Source: Iris pallida (taxonomy: Eukaryota; Streptophyta; Magnoliopsida; Asparagales; Iridaceae). Taken from it: a DNA stretch of 64,000 nt. The notes under the pieces were generated by a model. It saw only the letters and a program-made list of their open reading frames with translations, was not told the origin of the DNA and did no database searches. Shown here piece by piece: positions 9,185-20,102 of this stretch. The DNA is taken from NCBI GenBank assembly GCA_029216955.1, contig JANAVB010002199.1, positions 18,529,053 through 18,593,052 of the forward strand. Direction: 5' to 3'. Positions within the stretch are counted from its first letter, which is position 1. Each line of letters begins with the position of its first letter. Made by a program: the position numbers and the translations under genes.

Positions 9185-9729
9185 ATGTCATATTGAATTG
9201 AAACTGAAAGTGTCCCATTTACTTAAGCCATTTGTTACATCAATAACAAAGTCAGATTGTACTCAAACTTCCACTTCCACTTCCCAAGTCATGGCTTCCA
9301 CCTGACTTTTCTTGAAGGAAAAATGAGGAAGTTATGTTAGCGAAATCTAAAATTGAGAATTCTTACAAGTAAAAAGCTAGAGATTTAACTTGCTTACATA
9401 ATATAATTATTTGTTTTACATTATGGGTTATGTTAAAATGCATGCATGTGCTCTGACCACAGCTGGTCCGTGGTCACCTGGTGGCTTCCAATAATCTTAT
9501 TGACCTTCAGCCCGGATTTTAAAAGGTGGAATTCGATGCTAGCAAAGAGCCAATGGTTGATTGTTATGTGGACTTGCAGTCATAGACCGTGTTCTAATGG
9601 AAGGAAGATAGAAATTTGTATAGAAAGAAAGAGAGGAAGCAAGAGTGATTAGCCCCGAATTCTTCCTTCATGCATGAAGAAATTTGAAACTTAGGGTTCT
9701 CCAGATAACATTAGTTTAAAGAAAATTTA
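9185..9729. other. Intergenic DNA, no gene recognised
   Basis: AT-rich sequence. A short inverted repeat GACCAC...GTGGTC is near 9456-9476. Nothing else is supportable. Confidence 0.5.
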
Positions 9730-9906
9730 GGGTCCGTTTGGATAAACTTTCTAAAATTTTGTTCTGAAAACAGTTTTCTGAAAGTAAGTTATAAAGTTGT
9801 TTTGGGAGTATAAAAATTTGGACTTTGCGTTTGGTTACTTTTATCTGAAAGCAGTTTTCTGAAACAATTTATGTCATGTTTTTTGTATCATGTTTTCTGT
9901 GTCCTC

Positions 9907-10854
9907 CAGGGCCGGCCCTGAGGTGATGGAGGCCCAAGGCAAAACTTCTAAAATGGGCCCTCCATACATAATGTAAAAAAAAAAAAAGTAAATGTAACAA
10001 AAACTTGTTGATATGAAGATTGAACCAAGGACCTCTAAAGTAAAAGTCTAACATTATAACCACTACACCATAATATTTTAGGTTAAGAAGGGCACATGAT
10101 ACATACTAGTTCTATTGAAGATATATCCATGTTGGTGTTCCATTTCGTCTGGAGGTCCTGGACCGTCGTCCGACCTGCCCTGGACCAGAGCCGCCCCTGA
10201 TGCCGCTTACATGTTAGTACCTTACCGTTTCCGTCTTTCCAATACCTCTAGGAACTCCGTCCAATATCCAATCGGGATATTAAAACATTATTACATTCGA
10301 TTAAAGAAGTCAATCAAACGGGAGTAGGAAGATACAACAATTGTAAGAAAATGAAGCTTACATCAGAGTTGGATATATATTGCAAATATATATACACAGA
10401 AACAACCTGTTATTAAGCAAACTACTGCAATCACAAATAGCATGGACAAGTGGCATATATATATATCATAGCTCGAGTGCATGCTACCAAATTAAGGTTT
10501 TTGTGTTGTCTCTTGTTGCTGTCTAATTAGCAAGTACGTTTAAGCCCTAAACGATGGAGGTCAGCAAGGCCGGCTCTGAGCTGATGGGGGCCCCAGGCGA
10601 AAGTTTCAAAATGGGCCCATACATAATGTAAAAAAAAAGTATAAATAAAACAAAAAATTGTAGTAGGCAAGATTTGAACCAAGGACCTCTTAAATACAAG
10701 CTTAGCATTATAACCACTACACCATAATATTATTTTGTTAAAAAAAGCACATGATATATATTAGTTCTATTGGAGATAGTTCCATGTTGGTGTCCCCTTT
10801 CGTCAGGGGGCCCTGGGCCGTCGCCCGGCCTGCCCTGGGCCCGGGCCGCCCCTG
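9907..10854. mobile_element. Composite of two hAT-like MITE copies
   Basis: The outer ends are CAGGGCCGGCC at 9907 and GCCGCCCCTG ending at 10854. The outer flanks carry an identical 8-bp sequence GTGTCCTC at 9899-9906 and 10855-10862. Inside are two related copies, 9907-10199 and 10565-10854, in the same orientation, separated by 365 bp of other sequence. Only the outer ends share a target duplication. Confidence 0.7.
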
Positions 10855-11119
10855 GTGTCCTCAGTATTTTGTGTCCGCCATAAATCCCAAAATGTTACAA
10901 AATATTTTTTCCATGCTCGCCGTCGCCGAGGTCGTCCCTGTGCTGGCCGTCGAAGCATTTTCCCTGCTTAAGAACGATCACGGTAAGGTCATCCCTGTGC
11001 TCGCCGTCGGAGCTCGAAGCCTCCGCCCTCCCCTGCTCGAGGACGACCACGACGAGCTCTTCCCTGCAGTCGCCATCGGAGCTCGAAGCCTCCGCCCTCC
11101 CCGGCTCGAGGACAGCCAC

Positions 11120-11840
11120 CACTACCAAAATTTATCGATTTAGCGACGGCCGAATCCGTCGCTAAGACGACGGTAATAACTATTAGCGACCGATTGCCGA
11201 CGGATATTGGCCAAAAAAATCCGTCGGCAATCAGCTCGTCGCTAATAACCATCCGTCGCTAAGTTGTCGTCACATGACGGAATAGCGACGGATAGTCGAC
11301 GTCACAATACGAAGCATTAGCGACGCATTTCCGACGGACTGTCGTCCACTTCAGCTTTTAAGTACTTAACTGTGTAGACAATACCGACGTAAATTTCCGT
11401 CGCTAACCCGTCGCAAAAGCGTATCTGATCGTATCGTTTCGTCGCTAATCCGTCGATAACGTCGATATCAAGTGACGGATTAGCGACGGTTTTCTGACGG
11501 AAAAGCCGTCGACCAGCTTCTGGAAATTCATGTCATTTCCAGCAACTTGGCGACGGATAAGTCGTCGCTATGCCGTCGCAATATATCGACCGCATAGCGA
11601 CGGATTAACCGTCGACCTTGTTCTGGAAATTCTTGTTATTTCCAGAATACGGGCGACGAATATGTCGTCGCTATTCCGTCGAACAATAAATCATGCCGAC
11701 GGATTGTCCGTCGACCATCCGTCGCTACCTGGGAATAATTTTCAAATATCCAGGTAGCGACGGAATAACCGTCGAAAAATAGTCGGCAACTGGAGACATC
11801 CGTCGCAAAACGGTCACAAGTCCGTCGCTAACTGAGAATA
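11120..11840. repeat. Left subterminal repeats of the CACTA element
   Basis: Many copies of TCCGTCGCTAA and its inverse TTAGCGACGGA, in both orientations, every 20-60 bp. Such clusters are the transposase-binding regions of En/Spm-type elements. Confidence 0.75.
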
Positions 11841-12300
11841 TTTTGAAAAAAATTACTGCTTTTTAGCTGTTCGCAAAAATTTGCATAAACCAAACCAATA
11901 TATAATGCACACCAATTATCCAACAATCACATAGACCAAATATATTATGCACACCAATTATCCAAGAATCACATAGACCAAAATATGCACATACGAATTT
12001 AATGCACACCAATTATCCAAGAATCATATAGACCAAACCAAATTAATATAAAATAGACATCAGTTATCCGGAAGAGTAACCTAATATCCATCGTTATAAT
12101 CCGATCATTGCACAAATATTCCAAATTTTTCACAAATATTCCAAAACACATAGGAAAGAGTTGGCCAGTTACAGTAACCTAATATCCAATCCTGAACACC
12201 GATCATAGCACAAATATTCCAAAATTTTCACAAATATTCCAAAACACATAGGAAAATTGACTTTGGCCTCAACAAAGACTACAAGTCAGACGATGAATCC
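11841..12300. other. CACTA interior with short direct repeats
   Basis: ATGCACACCAATTATCCAA-type units recur at about 11907, 11950 and 12002. CACAAATATTCCAAA units recur at about 12112, 12130, 12211 and 12230. No coding content is seen. Confidence 0.6.
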
Positions 12301-12612
12301 TCACAGCCAGGGATGATAGTTGCGTTGAGGCATGTACCATTCTATCAGCCACTTTGCATACGAAGGCTCAATCTGGTTGAGGTCTTCTGTAGGGATAGGA
12401 GGGTCGGTCCCGATGCTACTACTCTCTGACGGTGGCTCCTCCTTAGCTTCAAGCTTGGGAGCAATCTCTTCCCTGATGGTCATCGGTTCTTCCTTGGCAG
12501 TCACCGGCTCTTGTTTGACGACGGAGACTTCCTCCGTGTCGACCTCCAAGGGTTTCTTACCTCGACCCCTTCCTCGACTAGCAGCGCCACCTCGACGAGT
12601 CCTAGGAGCCAT
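12301..12612 (-). CDS. Hypothetical Lys/Glu-rich protein in the CACTA element
   Basis: About 103 residues, starting MAPRTRRGG, with a basic N-terminus and an acidic PEPT-like middle (KQEPVTAKEEPMTIREE). An in-frame ATG at 12636 is also possible. The opening resembles that of the frame at 16667 (MAPMTRG), so both may be first exons of related element genes. No known domain is recognised. Confidence 0.3.
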   Translation of the reverse strand: MAPRTRRGGAASRGRGRGKKPLEVDTEEVSVVKQEPVTAKEEPMTIREEIAPKLEAKEEPPSESSSIGTDPPIPTEDLNQIEPSYAKWLIEWYMPQRNYHPWL

Positions 12613-12889
12613 CTTTCTGACAACAGAAATTTTCATATAGGGTAAAGAAATTTACTTAAGTTATAAAAGTTGTGACGTTGGTTTTTTGCGTTCATCATCA
12701 TTAGAGGGAGCAGCACTCGAAAAGTTGTGACGTTGGTAGCATAAGAGAGTAAAAATCTGTATCACAAGACTAACAGAATTACTATGTAATCATGTACTCA
12801 CCAATAACCGGATGTAACTGGAGTCGTTGGTACTATCGTGCAGTAATTTGTGGATACACAGAGATGCTAGATGTACTTAGTATCTAGTG

Positions 12890-13520
12890 TATCAGATTAG
12901 TATCGGTATATCAGTTCAGTATAGGACGTATCATATTGGTATCGTCCTATATCCGATATGTACATGTATCGGCCGAATAGCTAGGATTCATATTGGTCTT
13001 ATCGATTTGGTATCGGTCATATCCGATAGGTATCGGCCGTGCTGGATTAGTATAGACTATTTCGGATTAGTATCGTGGAAGGTTTAGTAACAACTGTACT
13101 TGGATTTCTCTCTTCTCGAGCTAGAATACCATTGCAAGAGAATCACCAGATCGTGATTGGCCAGTTACAGTAACATACATACTTCATTTTCCATCAGGAA
13201 AAGCGAGATTGAAAAGGAAGTATGTATGTTCTGTAACTGGCCATCTACGCTCTCGTGACTCTCTTGCAATGGTAATCTAGCTCTAGAAGAGAGAAATCCA
13301 AGTACACTTGTTACTAAACCTTCAACGATACTAATCCGAAATGGTATATAATAATCCAACACGGCCGATACCTATCGGATATGACCGATACCAAATCGAT
13401 AAGGCCAATATGACTTGATGGCTATACGGCCGATACATATCGGATAGGACGATACCAATTCGCTAAGGCCAATACCAACCGATACGGTCCATACCAAAAC
13501 GATAGATCGATACTAATCCG
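12890..13520. repeat. Long inverted repeat 1 in the CACTA element
   Basis: The left arm, up to about 13186, is matched in reverse by 13216 onward. For example GCCAGTTACAG...ACATACTTC at 13161-13186 pairs with 13216-13243. The arms are about 300 bp, imperfect, with TATCGG-rich tandem motifs toward their outer ends. The centre is near 13201. Confidence 0.75.
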
Positions 13521-13734
13521 ACACGGTCAATACTTATAAGTACCTACGGTCCAGGAGGTTGATCCGCTAGTACATCCATGTACGAACAACGAAGTAACGA
13601 TCCATTTCAATTTGGATGTGAAAATCTGTATCGTAAGACAAACTAAACATAATCAGTTCTATTTCACATGCTTAATTGTCAAGTATGGGAACGAATAGCT
13701 CAGAACATAACCCAAAATTCATTCTAGATGAACT

Positions 13735-14480
13735 CACATAATGTTTACAGTCTTGGTCTCAACTGTCTTCGATTCTATGATCCCATGTCTTAGGTTAAAT
13801 AAATCACTAACCTCATCACGGTGAGTCTTGGTGTAGCACTCAAATGTGGGGCACCCGTAAATTCGCCGAGGTTTTAAATCATCGACATTGAGTTTTAAAC
13901 CCTCACGTAGCCTTTCTGCTTCACTTCTAGGGTCGAGCAGCATCTTCTTGCAAGTTTCGGTCTCCAGATACTTAGTGTCAAGATTCTGGACGCTTTCGTA
14001 GAGCATGTCAACGCATCCTAGCATCAATTTACTCGGCAGAAAATTGACGCTAGGATGCGTTGACATGCTCTACGAAAGCGTCCAGAATCTTGACACTAAG
14101 TATCTGGAGACCGAAGCTTGCAAGAAGATGCTGCTCGACCCTAGAAGTGAAGCAGAAAGGCTACGTGAGGGTTTAAAACTCAATGTTGATGATTTAAAAC
14201 CTCGACGAATTTACGGATGCCCCACATTTGAGTGCTACACCAAGACTCACCGTCTGTATAGTTCGGTTATTGGCGCTCGATGTCCCTGTGGTAAGGCAAT
14301 GGATGAGGATATTGCGTGGGAGGGTTGCAGATGGAGGCAACAAGGATGGCGTGTTTGTGAAAGGAGGGAAAAGATACATAATCACAGACGATTTGCATGT
14401 AAGGCCATTCTATTCCATGGAGTCTGCGTTGTCTATTTTCCGAAAGCATGGGATCATAGAATCGAAGACAGTTGAGACCA
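13735..14480. repeat. Long inverted repeat 2 in the CACTA element
   Basis: The arms meet at about 14035. Left-arm CGCATCCTAGC near 14012 mirrors GCTAGGATGCG near 14050. The same frame, containing the stretch RIYGCPTFECYTKTH, reads on opposite strands in the two arms. The right arm carries about 170 bp absent from the left, so one arm has been altered. The frame may come from a captured gene. Confidence 0.75.
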
Positions 14481-14639
14481 GGACTGTAAACATTGGCCGC
14501 GATGAGGTTAGTGATTTATGTAACCAAATGTAGTAATCTTGTAATTTAAAGTTGGAAGAACATGCAAGTAGCCTTATATATAGTTGCTGCCTCACCAGTC
14601 GAATGACTTAATTGCCAAGTATCGGAACGAATGGCTCAG

Positions 14640-15380
14640 AACACAACCAAAGATTCATTCTAGCATACATTAGTGAGTTCATCTTGATTCTGTTACGTCC
14701 TTCAGATACTATATACGATAAAAAAATAGATGATTCACACTAATGTATGCTAGAATGAATCTTGGCTTGTGTTCTGAGCCATCCGTTCTGATCAAGCATC
14801 TTCCTTCTCCTCTCCTCCACCATGGCTCTGAACCAATCTTCTCCTCCCTACTTCACTTCTTTTTATTTGACTCTCTCAGCAACATATGACATCCAGCTTA
14901 AGTGTAGAGTCGGGGGAGAAGAAGTGGGCAGGAAGATGAGGGGGAAGCAGCACAGCCGGCGGCATGACCCGGAGGAAGTACATAGGTTTTCTTCAACAGC
15001 CGTAGGAGAACTATTTCTCCTACGGCTGTTGAAGAAAACCTCTGTACTTCCTCCGGGTCATGCTGCAGGCTGTGCTGCTTCCCCCTCATCTTCCTGCCCG
15101 ATTCTTCTCCCCCGACTCTACACTTGAGCTGGATGTCATATGTGGCTGAGAGAGTCAAATAAAAAGAAGGGAAGTAGGAAGGAGCAGATTGGTTCAGAGC
15201 CATGGTGGAGGAGAGGAGAAGGAAGATGCTTGATCAGAACGGATGGCTCAGAACACAAGCCAAGATTCATTCTAGCATACATTAGTGTGAATCATCTATT
15301 TTCTTATCGTATATAGTATCTGAAGGACGTAACAGAATCAAGATGAACTCACTAATGTAATACTAAGACATCATCTACTA
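14640..15380. repeat. Long inverted repeat 3 in the CACTA element
   Basis: Near-perfect arms of about 360 bp meet at about 15012 (CCGTAGGAGAA on one side, TTCTCCTACGG on the other). Both arms include the TAGAATGAATCTTGGCTTG/CAAGCCAAGATTCATTCTA segment. The same ORF (start MALNQS) reads on both strands, a consequence of the symmetry. Confidence 0.8.
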
Positions 15381-15639
15381 CTATATAAGATATAGTGATA
15401 GGTTGTCGTATCATCATTGCCGAGGGATGAGGGTCGGAGGACAGGCAACTTTATCTACGGCTACATAGTTTCTGCCTCGCCAGTCGAATGGCTGCAGGGA
15501 CTATGTCCTGATCACCATGTCGTACCGTAGATCAAATGCAAATGGAGCTGGAGCCAAAATACAGAAACCAAAATACAGAATCAAATCCCTGGGACGGATG
15601 GCTCAGAACACAACCAAACGGAGAGAATACTCTGGAGAT

Positions 15640-16230
15640 CCATCTGAGTAGGACGTATACTCTGAGAGATCACCTTTACAAGAATGATATCAGTAGTGGG
15701 ATTGAGTGCTGGAGGGGATACTATCAGAGTATACGTCCTACTCAGATGGGTCTCTCACCGTTACTATTTTTTTTCTGACAGCATGATGGATGTGCTCCGT
15801 CAACAGAATCTGGCTCCGAGCCAAAACTTTGCCCCGGAGCTCAAGTGGACATCCTTCGTGTAGAGCTCGAGTGAGAGGTTCCTGACAGCAAGGTGGTCTC
15901 CTTTGTCAAAGTATCCGTGCTCGTCCCACAACCAATGTGGGATGAGCACGAATACTTTGACAAATGAGACAACCATGCTGTCAGGAACCTCTCACTCGAG
16001 CTCTACACGAAGGATGTCTACTTGAGCTCCGGGGCAAAATTTTGGTTCGGAGCAAGATTCTGTTGACGGAGCACATCCACCATGCTGTCAGAAAAAAATA
16101 GTAACGGTGGGAGACCAATCTGAGTAGGACGTATACTCTGATAATATCTCCTCTAGCACTCAATCTCACTACTGATATCATTCTTGTAATAGTGATCTCT
16201 CAGAGTATACGTCATACTGAGATGGATCTA
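15640..16230. repeat. Long inverted repeat 4 in the CACTA element
   Basis: The arms meet at about 15933, with GTGCTCGTCCCACA at 15917-15930 mirrored by TGTGGGATGAGCAC at 15936-15949. AGTATACGTCCTACTCAGA and its inverse recur within each arm, giving smaller nested palindromes. Confidence 0.8.
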
Positions 16231-16394
16231 ATATTCTCTCTTGTTGGTTGTCGTATCATCATTGCCGAGGGATGAGGGTCGGAGGACAGTACAAATAGTC
16301 TAATACAAAAACAACTCAATAAGTAGTCCAATACAAATAGTCTAATACAAAAATAACTCAATACCAATAGTCCAATACAAATAAGTACTAATAG

Positions 16395-16667
16395 CTAATG
16401 AGAACCACGCTGCTCACGCAAACGCTCAGTGATACGTTCACGCATCCACCTCGAAAAAGCGAGATTTTTGGCGCGAGGAGAGATGTCGTCCCTTGCAAGG
16501 ACTGTATGAAGAGAACTCTCGGTCTCACTAGCTACCGGTGCTGGATGAATAGAACTCCCGGTCTCACTAGCAACCGGTGCCACTTCCTCCTCAACTGTAG
16601 GAGGAGCCACCTCAGCATTCACTGTTTTCTTCAAACGACGTACCGCTCCTCGGGTCATGGGTGCCAT
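16395..16667 (-). CDS. Hypothetical basic protein in the CACTA element
   Basis: Ninety residues, starting MAPMTRGAVRRLKK. Two tandem PVASETxSS units lie mid-protein and the C-terminus is Arg-rich (RWMRERITERLREQR). The opening resembles the frame at 12612. No domain is recognised. It could be a short exon. Confidence 0.3.
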   Translation of the reverse strand: MAPMTRGAVRRLKKTVNAEVAPPTVEEEVAPVASETGSSIHPAPVASETESSLHTVLARDDISPRAKNLAFSRWMRERITERLREQRGSH

Positions 16668-16779
16668 CTGGTAAGATCGATAGTCACAAATAATATAATT
16701 GTAACATAAGCAAGCTAACTAAAGGAACCATCATGTAATTTGAGTACATTTTGGAAAGCCGATAAAGTATAAAAAATTC

Positions 16780-17620
16780 GATTTTTTGCCAAGTGTGAGA
16801 ACGGATGGCTCAGAAGACAACCCAAGATTCATTCAAGCATACATTAGTATGAATCATCTATGTTCTGTACATATGGTATAGTATATGTTCTTATCGTATC
16901 TAGTATCTGAAGAACGTAACAGAATCAAGATGAACTCACATAATGTAATACTAAGACATCATCTACTACTATATAAGATATAGTGATAGGTTGTCGTATC
17001 ATCATTGCCGAGGGATGAGGGTCGGAAGACAGTCAACTTTATCTACGGCTACATAGTTTCTGCCTCGCCAGTCGAATGGCTGCAGAGACTATGTCCTGAT
17101 CACCATGTCGTACCGTAGATCAAATGGAGCTGGAACTGGAGCCAAAATATAGTACTACTTCACCATGTCGTACCATTTTACTCTCTCTCTCTCCTCCCCC
17201 CCTCCGGCGCTCTCACTCTCTCCGGCGCTCTCACACTACTAATTCCTATGTGTTTTAAGTGTGAGAACGGATGGCTCAGAACACAACCCAAGATTCATTC
17301 TAGCATACATTAGTGTGAATCATCTATATTCTGTATACATATCGTGTATGATATGTTAACCTTATCGTATCTAGTATCTGAAGGACGTACGTAACAGAAT
17401 CAAGATGAACTCACTAATGTAATATACTAAGACATCATCTACTACTATATAAGAAATAGTGATGGGTTGTCGTATCATCATTGCCGAGGGATGAGGGTCG
17501 GAGGACATGCAACTTTATCTACGGCAACATAGTTTCTGCCTCGCCAGTCGAATGGCTGCAAGGAATATCCGTCACCATGTCGTACCGTAGATTAATGCAA
17601 TTAATGGAGCTGAAAATATC
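16780..17620. repeat. Direct repeats of a CACTA internal module
   Basis: A module with CGGATGGCTCAGAACACAAC, ATTCATTCTAGCATACATTA and TTGCCGAGGGATGAGGGTCGG occurs at about 16800-17130 and 17270-17600. Parts also occur near 13690, 14620, 15240-15520 and 16240-16290. It accounts for much of the interior between the palindromes and the right end. Confidence 0.65.
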
Positions 17621-17889
17621 CGTCGTGAACCGGTAACTAGTTCGTCGCTAACTGAGATTGTCACATACACATATGTATATCACAGCTAGATGTATAGATA
17701 TATACATCTATACAGAAGCACACAACTGATAGAACTCGCACTGTCCTTGAGACAGTGAACATATACACCATGAATCCAAACCCCATATATATTCACATTT
17801 ACTAATCCAAACACCACCAAACTAATGAAACACCCAATATGGATAACACATTATTTAGCCAATATATAAACTCAGATGAATTTGAGAAG

Positions 17890-18380
17890 CAAAGCCACCC
17901 GCCGCCCCCGACCAAAGCCCGCCGCCCCAAGCCAGCCGCCCAGCCCCCGACGCCGCCGCCCCAAGCCCACCGCCCAGCCCCCGACGCCCCCGCCCCAAGC
18001 CAGCAGCCCAGCCCCCGACGCCGCCGCCCCAAGCCCACCGTCCAGCCCCCGACCCAAGCCAGCCGCCCAGCCCCCGACGCCGCCGCCCCAAGCCCACCGC
18101 CCAGCCCCCGACCCAAGCCAGCCGCCCAGCCCCCGACGCCGCCGCACCAAGCCCACCGCCCAGCCCCCGACCCAAGCCAGCCGCCCAGCCCCCGACCCAA
18201 GCAAGCCGCCCAGCCCCCGACGCCCCAAAACCCCAAGCCCGCCTCCCAGACCCCGACGCCCCCGCCCCAAGCCCACCGCCCAGCCCCCGACGCCCCAGCC
18301 CCAAGCCCGCCGCCCAGCCCCCGACCCAAGCCAGCCGCCAAGCCCCGGACGGCCCAGCCCCAAGCGCGCCGCCCAGCCCC
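17890..18380. repeat. GC-rich minisatellite, 25-bp units with 34-bp variants
   Basis: The unit is CCCAAGCCAGCCGCCCAGCC plus CCCGA, repeated about 15 times. Some units carry a 9-bp CGCCGCCGC insertion. Every frame is open through it, giving Pro/Arg- or Gly/Trp-rich translations, so open frames here carry little coding evidence. Confidence 0.85.
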
Positions 18381-18389
18381 TATACGACA

Positions 18390-18510
18390 CTGCGAGAGAG
18401 AGAGAGAGAGAGAGAGAGATCGAGAGAGAGAGAGAGAGGGGGGGTTACCTTCGGTTGAGAGAGAGGAGAGGACGCCGACACCGACGTCGATCACCGAAGC
18501 CGACACCGGC

Positions 18511-18543
<33 letters not shown>
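18390..18543. repeat. (GA)n tracts in the CACTA right end
   Basis: Two GA microsatellites, about 18391-18437 and 18510-18540, flank a short unique segment. They could form part of a GA-rich leader, but no transcript is supported. Confidence 0.7.
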
Positions 18544-18544
<1 letters not shown>

Positions 18545-18599
18545 TAAATTTGGAGGAAATGCGAAAAGTTCCCCCCGCCGTTTCATTTAAAGTCTGGAA

Positions 18600-18952
18600 C
18601 GTATATATAGCGACGGACTAGCGACTGGTATACATCCGTCGCCCGGTAGTCGCCCTTTTTGATATGTGCCGACTGACTACCCGTCGCTAAGTCGTCGAAA
18701 ATATGTCCCGCCAATTTCCTACACAATTCCCGCCAAATATACGACTGTGTTGCGACGAAGGTAAATCCGTCGCTATATTACCGTCAGTCTAGCGACGGCG
18801 GAGCGACTGTTCCTCCTCCTAAAATTAAAATAAAAATGGCAAAGGCTTGTAGTCGAAAATCAGTCGCTGAGCAGCCACGAAACCGTCGCTAATACCGACG
18901 AAAAAATTTTGTCGCTAAAAAGCCGTCGCTAAATGAGTGTATTTTGGTAGTG
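18600..18952. repeat. Right subterminal repeats of the CACTA element
   Basis: Repeated TAGCGACGGA/TCCGTCGCTA motifs up to the terminal TTTTGGTAGTG, matching the left subterminal region. An isolated group of the same motif at about 17620-17660 suggests an internal rearrangement. Confidence 0.7.
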
Positions 18953-19522
18953 CACGACGAGCTCTTCCCCTTGCTCGAGGACAACCACGACGAGGGGTAC
19001 TCCCGTCACCATGGCAGATGAGGTCGTAGCTCGAAGAGGCCGAAGTCCATATGACGACGAGCTCAAGGCGTCCCTCGACGTCGACGAGCCTGGACTCGGA
19101 TCTGCCGTCCTCGAGCCTCGTTCCACCGTCCGCGAGCCGCGTTCCGTCGTCGCCTCTGGAAGAGAAGGGAGGAAGAGATGACAAGTGAAGGTCGAGAGAG
19201 AGAGACGACGAGCCTGGACTGGGATCCGCCATCACGAGCCCGGATCCGTCTTCGTCTCTGGAAGAGACCAAATGAGGAGAGAGAATCTGAAGAAAGAAAG
19301 AGGAAGGGATTGGTGGGGTGGGGCCGTCAAACAGTACAAAGTACAAATAAATGCGCTCAGAAAACAGCTTTCAGCTGCTCTCGAAAAGTGAAGTTTAAAT
19401 GCTGGTTTTGGAAAAATATCTCCAAGTGTACATTCTCAAATAGTCCCTCCCAAACGCTATTTATTGCCCACTCTACGTTATAACTCAAAAAACTGAGTTT
19501 TAACTCATAACCAAACGGACCC

Positions 19523-20102
19523 TTAGAATATTTTGGATTAATTTTGTTATTTTCGAAACAGATCTAGATGGAAGAACGATCAGAATTTAGAGAATACTTG
19601 CAAATAAATGTGTTCTCCTAATTTTCTCTGAACCCAGTACTTTTCGAGATTACTGCGAACGAGTTCGCTCTAGCAAAGTGCCTGAACTGAGTTTTATAAT
19701 TTTGGATATTATAGCAAACAAAAGTTTACTCCCCAAAATATTTTACAGCCCACCAAGAAGGAGAAGAGGAAGAAATAACAATTAATAAATTATTATCTTT
19801 GCTGGGGTGATGAAGACCACCGTTACTCAAAGCATGATTCGTCCAATGTGATCTGCTTCCAGGAACCAGCAAGTTCTCAAAGAACTTATGGAACGCTCGT
19901 TAGTTTGTGGTGCATCTCACAAAGGGGACTCATACCAATACGGACTAAAATACCAATACTCAAAAATGGAATTTGATATTTTAGATCATCTCATAATCAG
20001 TCCAGTTGAGTACAGTTATGCCTAAATTAATCTTTTTTTTTTTAGAAAGATATTCCCACATGGTATCTACTTATGCCCTACCACACATCATGTGCATACC
20101 TC
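19523..20102. other. Intergenic DNA upstream of UGT copy 2
   Basis: No gene is recognised. From 19821 (CGTTACTCAAAGCATG) the sequence matches 62709 onward upstream of UGT copy 3, and from about 19926 it matches 53468 onward, the right border of the LTR array. Confidence 0.6.

Larger units (their letters stand above)
11120..18952. mobile_element. CACTA (En/Spm-type) transposon, non-autonomous
   Basis: The left terminus is CACTACCAAAAT at 11120 and the right terminus is its inverse ATTTTGGTAGTG ending at 18952. Flanking CAC occurs at 11117-11119 and 18953-18955, the 3-bp duplication of CACTA elements. Removing the element joins host sequence that matches a nearby copy around 11047 (GACCACGACGAGCTC). 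The 7.8-kb interior shows no transposase. It has many copies of a TAGCGACGGAT-like motif at both ends and long palindromes in the middle. Confidence 0.9.
9730..19522. mobile_element. Harbinger-like element, expanded by nested insertions
   Basis: The left end is GGGTCCGTTTGG at 9730. The right end is CCAAACGGACCC at 19511-19522, its exact inverse. The flanks are TTA at 9727-9729 and TTA at 19523-19525, the 3-bp duplication typical of PIF/Harbinger and Tourist-like elements. Without the nested hAT composite and CACTA the element would be about 1 kb and has no transposase frame. Confidence 0.7.

Noticed and set aside
14822..15203. Two 101-codon frames with the same sequence on opposite strands
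   Set aside because: They are the two arms of a palindrome. Symmetry forces identical translations, so this is not evidence for two genes.
17802..18621. Long overlapping proline-rich (plus) and Gly/Trp-rich (minus) frames
   Set aside because: They are produced by a stop-free GC-rich minisatellite and are open in every frame.
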